DNA of 64,000 nucleotides from Nymphaea colorata (Eukaryota > Streptophyta > Magnoliopsida > Nymphaeales > Nymphaeaceae): assembly GCF_008831285.2 (NCBI RefSeq), contig NC_045145.1:14834040-14898039 (forward strand), written 5' to 3'. The notes under the pieces were generated by a model, which saw only the letters and a program-made list of their open reading frames with translations, made no database searches and was not told where the DNA came from. The translations under genes and the position numbers were made by a program. This document shows positions 34,414 through 45,640 of this stretch, piece after piece (within the stretch, counting starts at the first letter, position 1; each line of letters begins with the position of its first letter).

Positions 34414-36190
34414 GGCTAAAGCCTCTATTGACAATTGATGTGGAGAAAAAGCTCCTCCCCCAATCCTTTCTCTTCAAGGCGGGACAAATTTCTTTTGATC
34501 TCCACTTACCTTCATGTTGCTTGCTTCAAATCATCAATGGCTGTCGCTCTCTCGGGATATACATATATACATAAGAGTAAGACATTCAATTTGGCTGTTG
34601 TTTGTTTAACGGCTATTGAAGCTCCGTCAAAAGTAGAAGTCTAATCTGACCAGGAAGTAACCAGCTCTTGGTGAAGATGATGATGTAGGAGGCGAATCTT
34701 CTGATCCTCTGTCAGACTGTCCTCACGTTCTCTGTTTGCTGTGATAATTGTGTATTTTTTTATGAGGCAACCTTTAAATCCTACTCTTTAGAGGCTCAAC
34801 GACCAATGTGTGCTCATAATTTGAGAAAGTATCTCTGTTTTTTTAACAGATTCGAACTTACGAGAGTAGTGAACGGAGGAAATATTTTTCCCACATTGTA
34901 GCCGGCGTGAGATGCGTTCAAGAGTCTCATTTATTGACCAGTAATCTCTATAGTGGGCACCGCGTTTGTTGAACAGCGACCACCAACACAACTTGGAGAC
35001 TTCTCAAGGTCCAAAATTTTGCTTTTAGAGAATATGAGACTTCTTGTTGTGGACGCTTTTGAGAGAGGCGAAACTGGCAACAACAATCTCATGTTAAAGT
35101 TAGGCCACTTTGATAAAAGTTATTCTAGTTTGTTTCCTGGTTGGAAAGATAAATCTCCTAACCACGCATCGTCCTTCTTATATGCTATTTCCTTTTTGTT
35201 CGTATTTTTAACTTCAGTTCAGAGTTATTCGTGTTACAACATAATCTTGTTCAATCAGGGAATTCAAATATATGGTGCCATTTTTGGCATTAAAGTTGAA
35301 GCGTGGACAACTAAATGAAATAATATTTAACAACAAATAAATAGTAATAATAATAATAATAATAATAACAATAATGATGGTAGGATCCGTGAGGACGCAG
35401 ATTCCGTTAAGCACAGGCGACTTTCGGATGACTAGAAGCCTCATGTTCAGTAAACTTTGGATTAGTCCGCACGTTGAGCATGCTCATAGAAGAACCCACC
35501 AGGAGAAAGCAAGGGCGTGCAGCCTTTGTTGTCACGTCAATGATTCAACTCTAGCCAGTGGTGGAGATACATAGGAGGTGGTGCTGGTGCGGGCCACTGC
35601 AACCCATGAAAAATTTCGTTGGAATTGTTTTTAGTCACACTGTGGATGCCCGCACTAGTCGTGTACAATGGTGCAAAAAATTTTGAACCTCTTCAATGTA
35701 TTTGTTTGTCTCTACACTGAGAAAAACCATTACTTGAAAAAAAGGTTATATAACAAAAAGGGAAGCTCATTTTTTGTTTTCTAATGGTGGCGTAGAACTC
35801 TTGCAAAAACAATACTTTAACAAGTAGTGTCACCTTGTGCTAGGGCGATATGAGCAATTTGGTAATTCTTGGCATTCTAATGATTTTTTAGAACCTAAGT
35901 CTTGAATACCATCGTGACATTAGATGATGAAGATCCAATTCAGGAAAGGAACTAAAGAGGGTTCGACGTTATGACGTCGAACCCGTGAAAGAAACGAAAG
36001 ACCCTTGATATAATTAATAGAAACAGTCATATGGTACACTTAGCTTCTCTCGACGTGCAGGTCCAAGCGACTGGACATAGGAAACAATTGATCTCATAGG
36101 AACACCAGATACGCGTCCTTTTTTGTCCTGCACGCAGTAGGCTATAACCAAAAATTGAACTGGACTTGGAACAAGCTTCAGTCCATCAGG
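34414..36190. other. Spacer between the small ORF and the receptor kinase 3' end
   Basis: No gene is supported. It contains an (ATA)n run at 35344-35368, a fragment resembling plant dispersed repeats near 35555-35660 (CAGTGGTGGAGATAC, GCGGGCCACTGCAACCC) and a perfect short palindrome at 35959-35984. The last part is likely the 3' UTR of the minus-strand kinase. Confidence 0.5.
35959..35984. repeat. Perfect 11-bp inverted repeat with 4-base loop
   Basis: GGGTTCGACGT, loop TATG, ACGTCGAACCC. It is a perfect hairpin in spacer about 200 bp beyond the stop codon of the minus-strand receptor kinase. Confidence 0.9.
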
Positions 36191-39100
36191 TTACCTTGCA
36201 CCAGACAATTCAATTGCGTCTTGGTTATATACTGAATCTTCACCCCAATCAAATCTTCGCTGTATTCTCTCGTACTCCTGTCTGCGCGTATGCTCGACCT
36301 GCTGCCATTCCACCCACCTTTCTGCCAAGCCTTCACCTTCCAACATGCGAACAACTTCTGCCATCTTTGGGCGATCTTCTGGTGATGCTTGTGTACAAAG
36401 CAGTGCGACCTGTATCATCATTTCCACTTCTTGGCCATCATAATTCTGCTTCAAGTTCGGATCGACGATGGCATCCAATCTTTTTTCTCTTTCCAGCTTC
36501 TTCACCTTTTCAACAAGAATGTCAACGAGTTAGCAATGACAATTGACAAGGGCATTCTGCATAATTTTATGTGCTTGGGAGGATCATTCAAGGGACTTAC
36601 ATGGTCAAGCAATAACACATCATCTTCTTCTTCCAGGCGGGAAAAATCTATTGCACGTTGTCCTGTAACAAGCTCTAGGAGCATAATGCCATATCCGAAA
36701 ACATCAGTTCTTTCAGATGATTTCCCCGTGGAAAGATACTCAGGAGCTATGTGCCCCATGGTTCCACGAACTTGAGTTGTTACATCGGTCTTTCTGACAT
36801 CAACCAACTTTGCGAGGCCAAAGTCCCCAACAACAGCTTCAAATTCTTCATCTAATAGAACATTAGCAGCTTTGACATCACGATGGATTATCTTAGGATT
36901 GCAGTGCTCATGAAGATATTCCAATCCTCGAGATGTGCCTAAGGCAATTCGTTTTCGAGTTGGCCAATCCAAAACCTTCTCCCCAGGCTTAATCTCTGGC
37001 ATCAACAAGAATGAAAATAAGAATGCTCAGACAAAAAGCATGAGCAAGAACTTCAAACATATTGTGTATTTATCAATTCAGAAAGGTGCAGAGCATATCA
37101 AAATGCTAATATCGCCTGAGATCTAATTCAACCAGTGCAGATTACCAAGAAACTTATTAGTTAACTGGATCAAGGTGTTGTCCCAGTCAGAAATCAAGTT
37201 CTCACTTCTCAATGCTGCCAAAATGTATTAGCAGAAAAGATAAATGTCGGAAGGCAAACTTCTGAGGACTAATGATTTCCTAGTGACTGAAGCCAAATCA
37301 CTAAATTTTCAGTGCCATGAAAATTGTCTGTTTCAGCAAAATGGTCAAGGAACCTAAAAAAAGCTAAGCAAGCAAATGTGCAAATACAAAGGCTTGGAGA
37401 ATTTAAAGTAGAGACTAGAGAAACAACAACTGCCTCGAACAAGTTTCAGGTAAAACTTAACAAAATTTTAAAAACCCTATTATTTGAACAGTTTCAAGGT
37501 TCAATACCTCGTAAGCGAGATGCAACACTAAGGTTTTGCATGAAAGGATAGACCAGAAGACGTTCTGAAGGAGTTGTACAGAATCCAATTAATCTCAAAA
37601 GGTTACGGTGGACTGCTACACTGATCAACTCAACCTCTCGTAAGAATGCAGCCTCTCCACCCGCACTTTGATGATCTGTCAGGCGCTTGACAGCTATCTT
37701 CGTATTATCACCAAGAACACCCTTATAAACCTTACCAAATCCTCCCTGCCCAAGCACATTCCTCTCATTGAAGTTGTCAGTGGCTATCTGCAGTTCGCGC
37801 CAAGCAAACCTCTTCAGCTGACCAAATGCGATCCTGCGATCATCCTCACCTGAACTAGCAAACAATTAATGGTTGAAACCACACATAAGGACCAACCAAG
37901 TACAACAAAGTATCATCCTTTACCGTATCCTGCAAAGGAGAGTAAGGACCCTCCAACCAAGCACCTAATGCCTAATGGAATTACTGCAGGGATCTAGTGC
38001 ATTTTTCACAAATGGCATGCATTCTGAGGGCAGGAAATGTTGAAAATAGCCACTCATAGAAATTAAAATTGACCTAGAAAGCCATGACAACAAATGTGAT
38101 TAAGAAATATTTAAACTCTTCATGAGGATGTGTTGCACTGTGATACCAAAAACTATCTTAAGAGGCAAAGACTCAGCCTTACAACAACTTCCCATTCTCA
38201 ACAGTTGAAGTAGGACTATAAGCGTAGAAGTGCATGCATGTACAAAACCGAATCGACTACACATGTGGTAATCACCAAGGTATTAAATTTGAACAAGAAA
38301 TAAAGTACTTCAGACTCCTGAAGCTCTAAAGTATAAGTTAAAAGGGAAAAGGGACTCGACATCCATGAATATACACAGCATACAAGAAATATGTAAGATA
38401 TGCAGACCTGAGACGTCAACAAATACTTCAGGTTTATAGCCTTTGCGCCGACCTTTCCACCAAACAAAAAACACACCTCCCAAGACAACACATCCCAAGA
38501 CACCTCCAATACTACCAAATGCAACTCCAGCTTTCGATTTCTTTGTGTTTCCTACCAAGGAAAAGATACAGTTCCTCATAAGAAGAAAAATATCAACAAT
38601 TTTACATAAATATTTAACCATCCAAAGAAGCTTCTTCAAATCCAGCAGCTAAGTAAGTGATTGTAGTTACCATAATCTTGTGGAGCGGATTCACAACGGT
38701 TTGGATGACCCAAACCACAGTTTAATTTGTTTCCTGTAAAACTGACAAAAGAAGAAATAGATTTTAGGCAAATAAAAGCATAAATTCATAAAACTCAGGC
38801 ATCCAAATGGCAAATGCAAGATTCAAGATGAGGATAACCAAGAATAAAAAGGAGACATACTTGTATTTAGGAACTTGAAATAATCGCTTCGGTATGACAC
38901 CAGTCAGATTATTGAAAGCAAGCTGACTGCAAAGAGAATTACACTAAACAACTGAGCATACTTCCTGATGAAGACAGTTACCAAAAAATGATTATTAAAA
39001 CTGTACATATTTTTAGAAAGAAAATTGTAGTTTATTAAATTCAGCTGCACAGCTGCCCACGATTTCAATCATCAACTGTATTTATTTAGGTCAAGTATGA

Positions 39101-40639
39101 ACACTACAACTACTTACATTTCAACTAAAGTTGGAATATTTGAAAGAGAATCAGGAATGCTTCCTCCAAGGTTGTTTTCACTCAAAATCCTGCCATCACA
39201 ATTAAGAAGACGACATGGAAAACCATTTAGATATATCAAACATGGGCTTCGCAAGAATTCATATGTGGGACATGAGCATGTAACATACAAGTACTGAAGC
39301 TTTGTCAGATTCCCAAGAGACGTTGGTATTTCGCCAGTCAATCGGTTTTTTGACAAATCTAAACTTGTCAAATCCACTAAATTCCCGAATTCATTTGGTA
39401 TGCCACCAGAGATATGGTTATCTAGTACTGAACTGCATGATGGGCCAGGATAAAGATGCTATTAAGTATTAAGTGAAAAAAAAAAACCAAGTAGCCAATT
39501 ATAGGTGCAGGCATCAAGCTGAAACAACACAAAACAGCCAAAGCATATGCATGCAGGACCTTTCAGTACATTGATTTGAATGAATGATGAATAATTATAG
39601 TGAAAACAGGAGCTAGATAGCTATGCAATAGCATATCAAGGTTCCTCAGCTTGGAACTTAAGATGAATCACATTATCGTCATCAATGACCAAGACTATAC
39701 TAAACAGCCCCATTTTACAATTGCAAAAAGATCATACTTAAGTAAATAAATTATCAGAAACTAACCAATGCCAAATTTTGGCTCACTCTGATCTTTACAT
39801 GTTAGTAACTATCAGCGAGCCTTTTGCTTGCACTCATACAGATAGTATTTGTAACATACACAAGTATCATTTATGTTTCAATATTTCATTGTTCAGCAGA
39901 TATACAAAATACCAAAGAACAGGATTACTGGTAACAATATCAACCACATGAATGACATAAAGACATCTCAGGATTTCTAGTTCATGAAGAGTGAAGAGAG
40001 ATTGAAGATTAAGAAATGAAGTAAACTTACAAAACAGAAAGGGACCGCAAAGCTCCAACTGCAGGTATCAACGTTCCTGATAATCCCATAGAGTTCAAAA
40101 CTCTGTACACAAATTAAACAGAAGGGGAAAATTTAAGTATGATTATAGTTATAGAATCCTATCAACATCATTTTTGAAATGGAAATGAAAGTTGTTACTA
40201 GTAGAAGAAAATTACACTTGAGTTACATTATTCTTCGTGTCACAAGAAACAAGAGACCAAGTACATGGGGTAACCAGATATTGATTCCAATCACGAAGCT
40301 GAGTGGAAGAGGCATTTAGAGACTTCTTCAATTGAATCAGTGAATCCCCTGTCACAACAAGAAACCAGTAGCAACTTCAGGCAAGCAGCCATGGCCTTCA
40401 AATGGATGAATAAGATAATGACACTTGTATGTCACAAAATGAGTCAAAGAAGGAATATCAGGATAGAAAACAGGAATAAGGTTCTTGAACCATAAGACCC
40501 ACAGTGCTTTCCACTCGGACAAATAAAGCCTGATATAAGAAAAAGCATGTCGTAGCATTCAGAAGCACATACCTTCATAATTGGACCTCACCTGCAGCAG
40601 CAAGAATGACAAAGTGAAGAACACATAAACCCACCACAT
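36191..40639 (-). CDS. LRR-II receptor-like serine/threonine kinase (At5g65240/At5g10290 type)
   Basis: Plasma-membrane receptor kinase of the SERK-related LRR-II group. Exons in transcript order: 40573-40639, 40216-40348, 40031-40102, 39289-39432, 39118-39189, 38861-38926, 38671-38741, 38408-38551, 37508-37849, 36601-36995 and 36191-36505, giving 606 residues with consistent phases. Signal peptide [19 protein letters not shown] cap with [16 protein letters not shown]; four to five LRRs in small 72-bp-type exons ([34 protein letters not shown]); [22 protein letters not shown] at about 216-238; juxtamembrane [18 protein letters not shown]. The kinase has [36 protein letters not shown] and [20 protein letters not shown], so it is an RD kinase expected to be active. 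The C-terminus [18 protein letters not shown] matches the At5g65240/At5g10290 pair. The ligand is unknown; relatives act as co-receptors. The first exon has an alternative frame (see findings). Confidence 0.93.
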
Positions 40640-42176
40640 TTCTTAAAAGAGTATGCAGCAGGAGAAAGAACTTGCAATAGGATTCACATTTGATTCTATA
40701 TCATTTCTGCAAATAGAAGTCACGTGATTAGAAGGATAATAATAAAGCGGCAAGCAAACAATCTACAGAAGCAGGTAATATCCTACTTAAAGCAACTGAA
40801 ACCACTCATTACACGGCACCACGGACACCAGTTCCTTTCATCAGTGACAGAGCATAATATAAGAGGAAAAGAAAAAGAAATACGAAAAAACCAGTTTCTC
40901 TAGGTTAAAACCTGACCACCGACACCACCAACAGAAAGACGTAGCAGACAGAAGAGGCTCTGATAGCACAAAGAAACCATAGTAACGTTCAGAAGCTCAA
41001 TTATGCATTTGCTACCAAACAATACCATGATCAGTGCTCTCGCTTTTCAGTTCAGAATGTTCACGGGAATGGGGTAAACAAGATCTAGATAGCTGGTACC
41101 GAGAATTATAGCCTCAGCATCAACCCTTTTCGCCATAATTTCTACTCCCTCTTGTCGCTTACCACTTTTTAAGGCAATTTCAGATATTAGTTCAAGGACC
41201 CGGATTACGAATCCCTCACAGTATCAGCCCACGCTTATCTTTCATACTTGTGAATACAGATACATTAAGTTCATGTGGTCGAAACAAACAAAATTTGGGG
41301 ATCAGTTTTCATTAGCGGACATAATGGAAGGAATTTATGACCATTTACTCGAAATATTCAACAATTTCTGAAAGGGTAATTAATGGCAAGCTAGTCTTCT
41401 AAGGAAGGACACATTCACTAAAGAGAGCGACAGAAAAGCACTCACTCTTCTAAGGGAAAAAAAAGAAAAGGACTGGAGAGGGAGAGGGAGGGAAACCATG
41501 AATATTTCACCTAATCAAAAGAATGGAAAAGCAGAGCAAATATCTGCTGTGGTTCATCCAAAGGACTACCACCTCATATAGTTAGTAACACTAACAGAAA
41601 CAGAAAATCAAGAACAGAAATTTACCCTTAAGGCACCCTCCCTCCCTCCAGACACACACACACACACACGCGATGTAAAACTATCAACTCATCACTGCAA
41701 CGTGAACAAGCTACATACAAAATTCTAGCAAGAAAACCAAAATCAGCCCACACAGTTGCAATCATAATACTAACAATCCAAAGACAGACCGAACCCAGCT
41801 GACCAGGGGAGGAAAAAAGAGTCAAAAGAAGGAAGGGGCAAAAGCAGAAAGTCCGCAAAGCAATTACCACGAGCGATGAAGAAGAAGAAGTCAAAATAAA
41901 AGGAAAAACAAAAAAACGAAACACAAGCAGAACACACACTCACTTGCAAACCGTGAGATCGACAAAAGGAGAGAGAGAAACGAAAGAAGCAACAAAGATT
42001 TGCACGGGACGGTGGGAAATCCAAGAGCAGCAGCGAAGACAGATCAACTCTCTCTCTCCCCATCGCGCTCTCGGTGCTTCATGTTGGGTTCTTCGGGGGA
42101 AGAGGAGGCGGAGGAGGGAGAGGTTCCCGGGAAGAGGAAAGTCGGGAGCCGCTGGCGTCTCTCCCGATAAATAAAT
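40640..42176 (-). promoter_or_regulatory. Receptor kinase 5' leader with probable leader intron and TATA-like element
   Basis: On the minus strand a TATTTAT-type TATA word lies at about 42168-42175. A likely first non-coding exon runs from about 42145 to a donor-like TTTGCAAGTGAGTG near 41946, followed by an intron reaching the coding exon at 40639. The acceptor was not fixed. A CT-rich tract and a (CA)n run (41651-41671) lie within. A leader intron is common in this group; this part is inference. Confidence 0.4.
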
Positions 42177-42544
42177 TTCTCGAAAAAGGTTAAACAGGGA
42201 AAGGAATGGTACGGTGTGCCAGTGAAGCGAGTGAAGGATGGGCCCACCTATCCTTTTGGCTGACTGACTCCCACCTTTCGAACATCTGCCTCGTGACAAA
42301 ACGTTAACCCAAAGAACAAGTTCTTTGTTCTGGGTAAACAACTGAGGGTCTTCTTGGTAGAAAGTCTTCATAGTGATACGTGGATCTCCATTATCATGGG
42401 GCTTGTCCGAGCATAACTACTTTGTGTTACAGCAGGTATTGGGGTGGTGCCGCAAAGCGACACAGCGTCTTCACCGTTTTTCCCCGACTAAAATTTTTTC
42501 GCCACTCCTCTCTTCGCTGCGACGGGGGGTGAAATTTAGCCACT

Positions 42545-42594
42545 GTGTTTCATAAATGTCCGGATTTGCTTATCCGGAAATTTATGAAGCACAC
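42545..42594. repeat. Imperfect ~20-bp hairpin (TTCATAAATnTCCGGAT arms)
   Basis: The left arm GTGTTTCATAAATGTCCGGAT (less one end base) faces ATCCGGAAATTTATGAAGC across a 6-base loop. It follows a segment (42430-42540) rich in GCGAC/GTCGC words and GGGGGGTGAAATTTAG, reminiscent of ends of non-autonomous DNA transposons. It lies upstream of the receptor kinase promoter. Confidence 0.75.
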
Positions 42595-44932
42595 TATGAT
42601 AACCTTTTTTTTTTTTTTACCTGTTATATAATTTAAATATTAAGGAATTGCCAGAAAAAATGTAAAAGGTGTTTCATGTTTGAGTTGGCTAACTTTTAGA
42701 CATCATAATTTTTTGATGTAAGTTAATGGATGAACGGTTTCGGCGCTTGTATTATTGTATATTAAAATTTTATATTTTATGTGAGTAGGGGTTTTCTTTC
42801 ACTGAATAGGTGCAGGTTAAACTGAAATGCCCCCATCACTTTGTTTTCTTTGGACTGACTGTCAAGATATCCATCTACCAGTGACAATACATCTTCTCTA
42901 TTAGCGTATCTTTTAAATTCAATTATTGAGATGTTAGGGTGGAAAGGTCAAATGAACATAAACCCTTTATTCTTTTGATTCTTTGTGTTTGTCATAGCAT
43001 CTCCCTCTCGGTCCTTCCTTCTTTCTTCCTCTACCAAATGATGGCATGCACTATGCCCTCTTTCGGGTGCTTCAGTATTAATCTAATCTTGAGATTAAGC
43101 ACGTCATTAAGCGCTATTACTCCTCCTCCTCTCTCTCTTCCAGTGAAAACGAATCAAGACATAAATCTGGATTTCAGTGAAAAGAAAACCCGGTGCTTTC
43201 TTGCCCGATCCAAGATGTGTTCAGCCTGGTCAAAATTTTGAATTTGATTCTTCTGGTCTCAATTTGTGGGGCCCACCCGGGTCAAGTCTTCGGGTGAACA
43301 TCTGTCCCGCTATCTGATCCAAAGCAGCGCGCAATAAAGTTAGGCATCTCTTAACTTAACTGTGCGTCTGACCATAACTGTGACATCGATATTTCGAGTC
43401 TTTGGTTTCAGTCAAGTTTGCATTCCAATCCAAAGATGAGCAATTGAATATTATATGGCTTAAAACTTCAAAAACTTACACACACACACATATATACATA
43501 AAAGAAAAGTCCAATTGGGAATTGTAAGTGGGCTCAGAATCTGTCAAATGACTGTTAAAACAACGGTGAGATGTATATTTTGCTAAGAATATTATGTAGT
43601 GGAATGATTTAAAGAAGGAGAATCCGCGTGACATTACTTAAGATTAGGTAATCAAATCTAAATCGGATTATTCCATGAACAAAGTAAAGATACGATGTAG
43701 CTTTTACATATATCCCAATCTTGGACATCAACTAACTAGATGTCATAGAAAGTGGATCCAATCGGCTAAACCGGTCCATATTTATCATTAGTTCAATTCA
43801 ATACGGCAAAAACTTGGACACCAACGTGGATCCCGACATACCTTGACCCGATCCGTGGTGGTCAGGGTCTTGTGTCCTTCGGTCCCGGAAGCCATGTTCA
43901 ATAATGGACCACGCCCTTTGCCACGGCAACCCATCATTTCAAACAGCAATTTTGTCAGCTATGGTTTTTCCACCGAAATGCTCATGAAACTCCAAAACCC
44001 ATGTTTTGAGTTGAGTGGCTCCAAAAAATGGTCATTTTTAAGATCAGTGAGGTGCATGAATGACGCCTCAATATGTCCTTTTCCAACAATAATGCAAACA
44101 GATGCAAATTGTATTGTAGGGATTATTCATTCATACATACTTCCAAAATTTTGCTTCTTTTCAGTGCAGTAAAAATTAAATTTCACCGCAGTTGGCTTCT
44201 TCTTGTACATTCAAATGAACTCAATTTAAACCGCTAAGGATCGACACATAATCTTAGACGCACTTATTCAGATATTAAACGAAAACTATAGATATTTCAA
44301 GATGGAAAAGTATAGAAAAAATCAGGGAAGATGAAAGAGAAGTGTGTAAGTGACTTGGAAACATCCTCATGTTCATGAATTGAAGTGTATGACATTGATG
44401 GTGTTGTCGTGGAGTCGACATGTAGGGCCAACATCCCATCGACAAGCCCCACATTGGCTCATTTATCAAGATCTCAGATCTAACATCTTTCAAACAACTA
44501 CTCGTGAGTTGTATTTTTCTGTATATTGAAAGTGGGGATATTGAAGTTGATCATGCAAGGGGCCATTCAAGCATGCCGAAGAAAACAGGTGAGGTCACAA
44601 ACCGGAACCTGTGCTTCATTCCCTCGTTTTCTTTTTTTGAACTACAGAAGAACTTTGCGCACATATTCTACGTGTGTCCAAACTCTGAAGCAGGTAAAAA
44701 GTGAGAAGAAAAAAGAGAAAGAAGTTGAGAAAAAGGGTACTCAAGAAAGTTGTACCAGAGTCTGAAACTGAGGGTAATGCATTCACTAGGTGGGTGGCCT
44801 TTATGAGCACTAATGGGGAGCACAGAATGGTTGAATATTTCCTTTGCTTTGACTGTTGAGTGTACAAATCCTGCACTGTGCTCATAATGTTTGACTGCTT
44901 GCTTCCTTGAATGTCTAGAAAGAATTAACCTC

Positions 44933-45235
44933 ATTCACTCAAGAGGGTTGTTTGGATACACAATGTCCGTAATCCAATGCTACATAGTAAGCTTGGGCAT
45001 CAGCTTGGTCTGGCCGATAAGGAGTCGGGCTCTAGCCGGCCAACACCCAAAACCCAAAACCCAGGCCTGGGACTGGTTCGATACCTACAACCCGAGCCCG
45101 ACTCTGATCCGATTAAATTAAAAAACATAATTTTAATATAAAATAATATATAAATCATAATGAATTAACATCATTGACACAAGAGGGTGGCTTGGATACA
45201 CAATCAACTTAATTCAAGGCTACATAGGATCGATT
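44933..45235. repeat. Direct repeats of ~55 bp flanking a ~190-bp insert
   Basis: CAAGAGGGTTGTTTGGATAC at 44939 recurs as CAAGAGGGTGGCTTGGATAC at 45180, each followed by ACAAT, a TAATTCAA or TAATCCAA block and GGCTACATAG or TGCTACATAG. Between them is a GC-rich patch of degenerate repeat type (GCCGGCCAACACCC, AAAACCCAGGCCTGGG) and an AT-rich tail. The arrangement suggests an insertion or slippage duplication. Confidence 0.7.
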
Positions 45236-45442
45236 ATATTTGAATGTGGGCATCTGCCGAACCCAACCCAGCCAGTAATATAAACAAAGGGTGGTTTGGT
45301 GCTTTCTGTTGTACCGGATCCAATTTGGGCTAACTCATTTCATTGACCGGGTCCGAATCTGTTTGCAACCCCTAAAAGTGCCTTACGGTCATGGTGGTAG
45401 ACTTTTATTCATACAAATCAAATCATTGTCACAAATATCGTT

Positions 45443-45640
45443 GATGGATTCTAAATGACGAGATTTTTCTTAGGCATAATATCACAAAGATCAAAATCTT
45501 GGCAAATTTAAAAAAAATAAAATGCAAAAGAATCATTGTCAGATGGATTCTAAATGACGACGTTTTTCTTAAGTGTAACGCCACAAAGATGAAAATCTTG
45601 GCAATTTTTTTTAAAAATAAAGAAACCTAAAAGTAAAATG
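45443..45640. repeat. ~99-bp tandem duplication
   Basis: GATGGATTCTAAATGACGA begins at 45443 and again at 45542. The following CACAAAGAT and AAAATCTTGGCAA blocks match in both copies, and both end in an A-rich AAATGCAAAA run. It is non-coding and AT-rich. Confidence 0.8.

Noticed and set aside
43843-44172. 109-residue plus-strand frame in the 10-kb spacer
   Set aside because: No conserved motif, no flanking splice or promoter signals; treated as chance.
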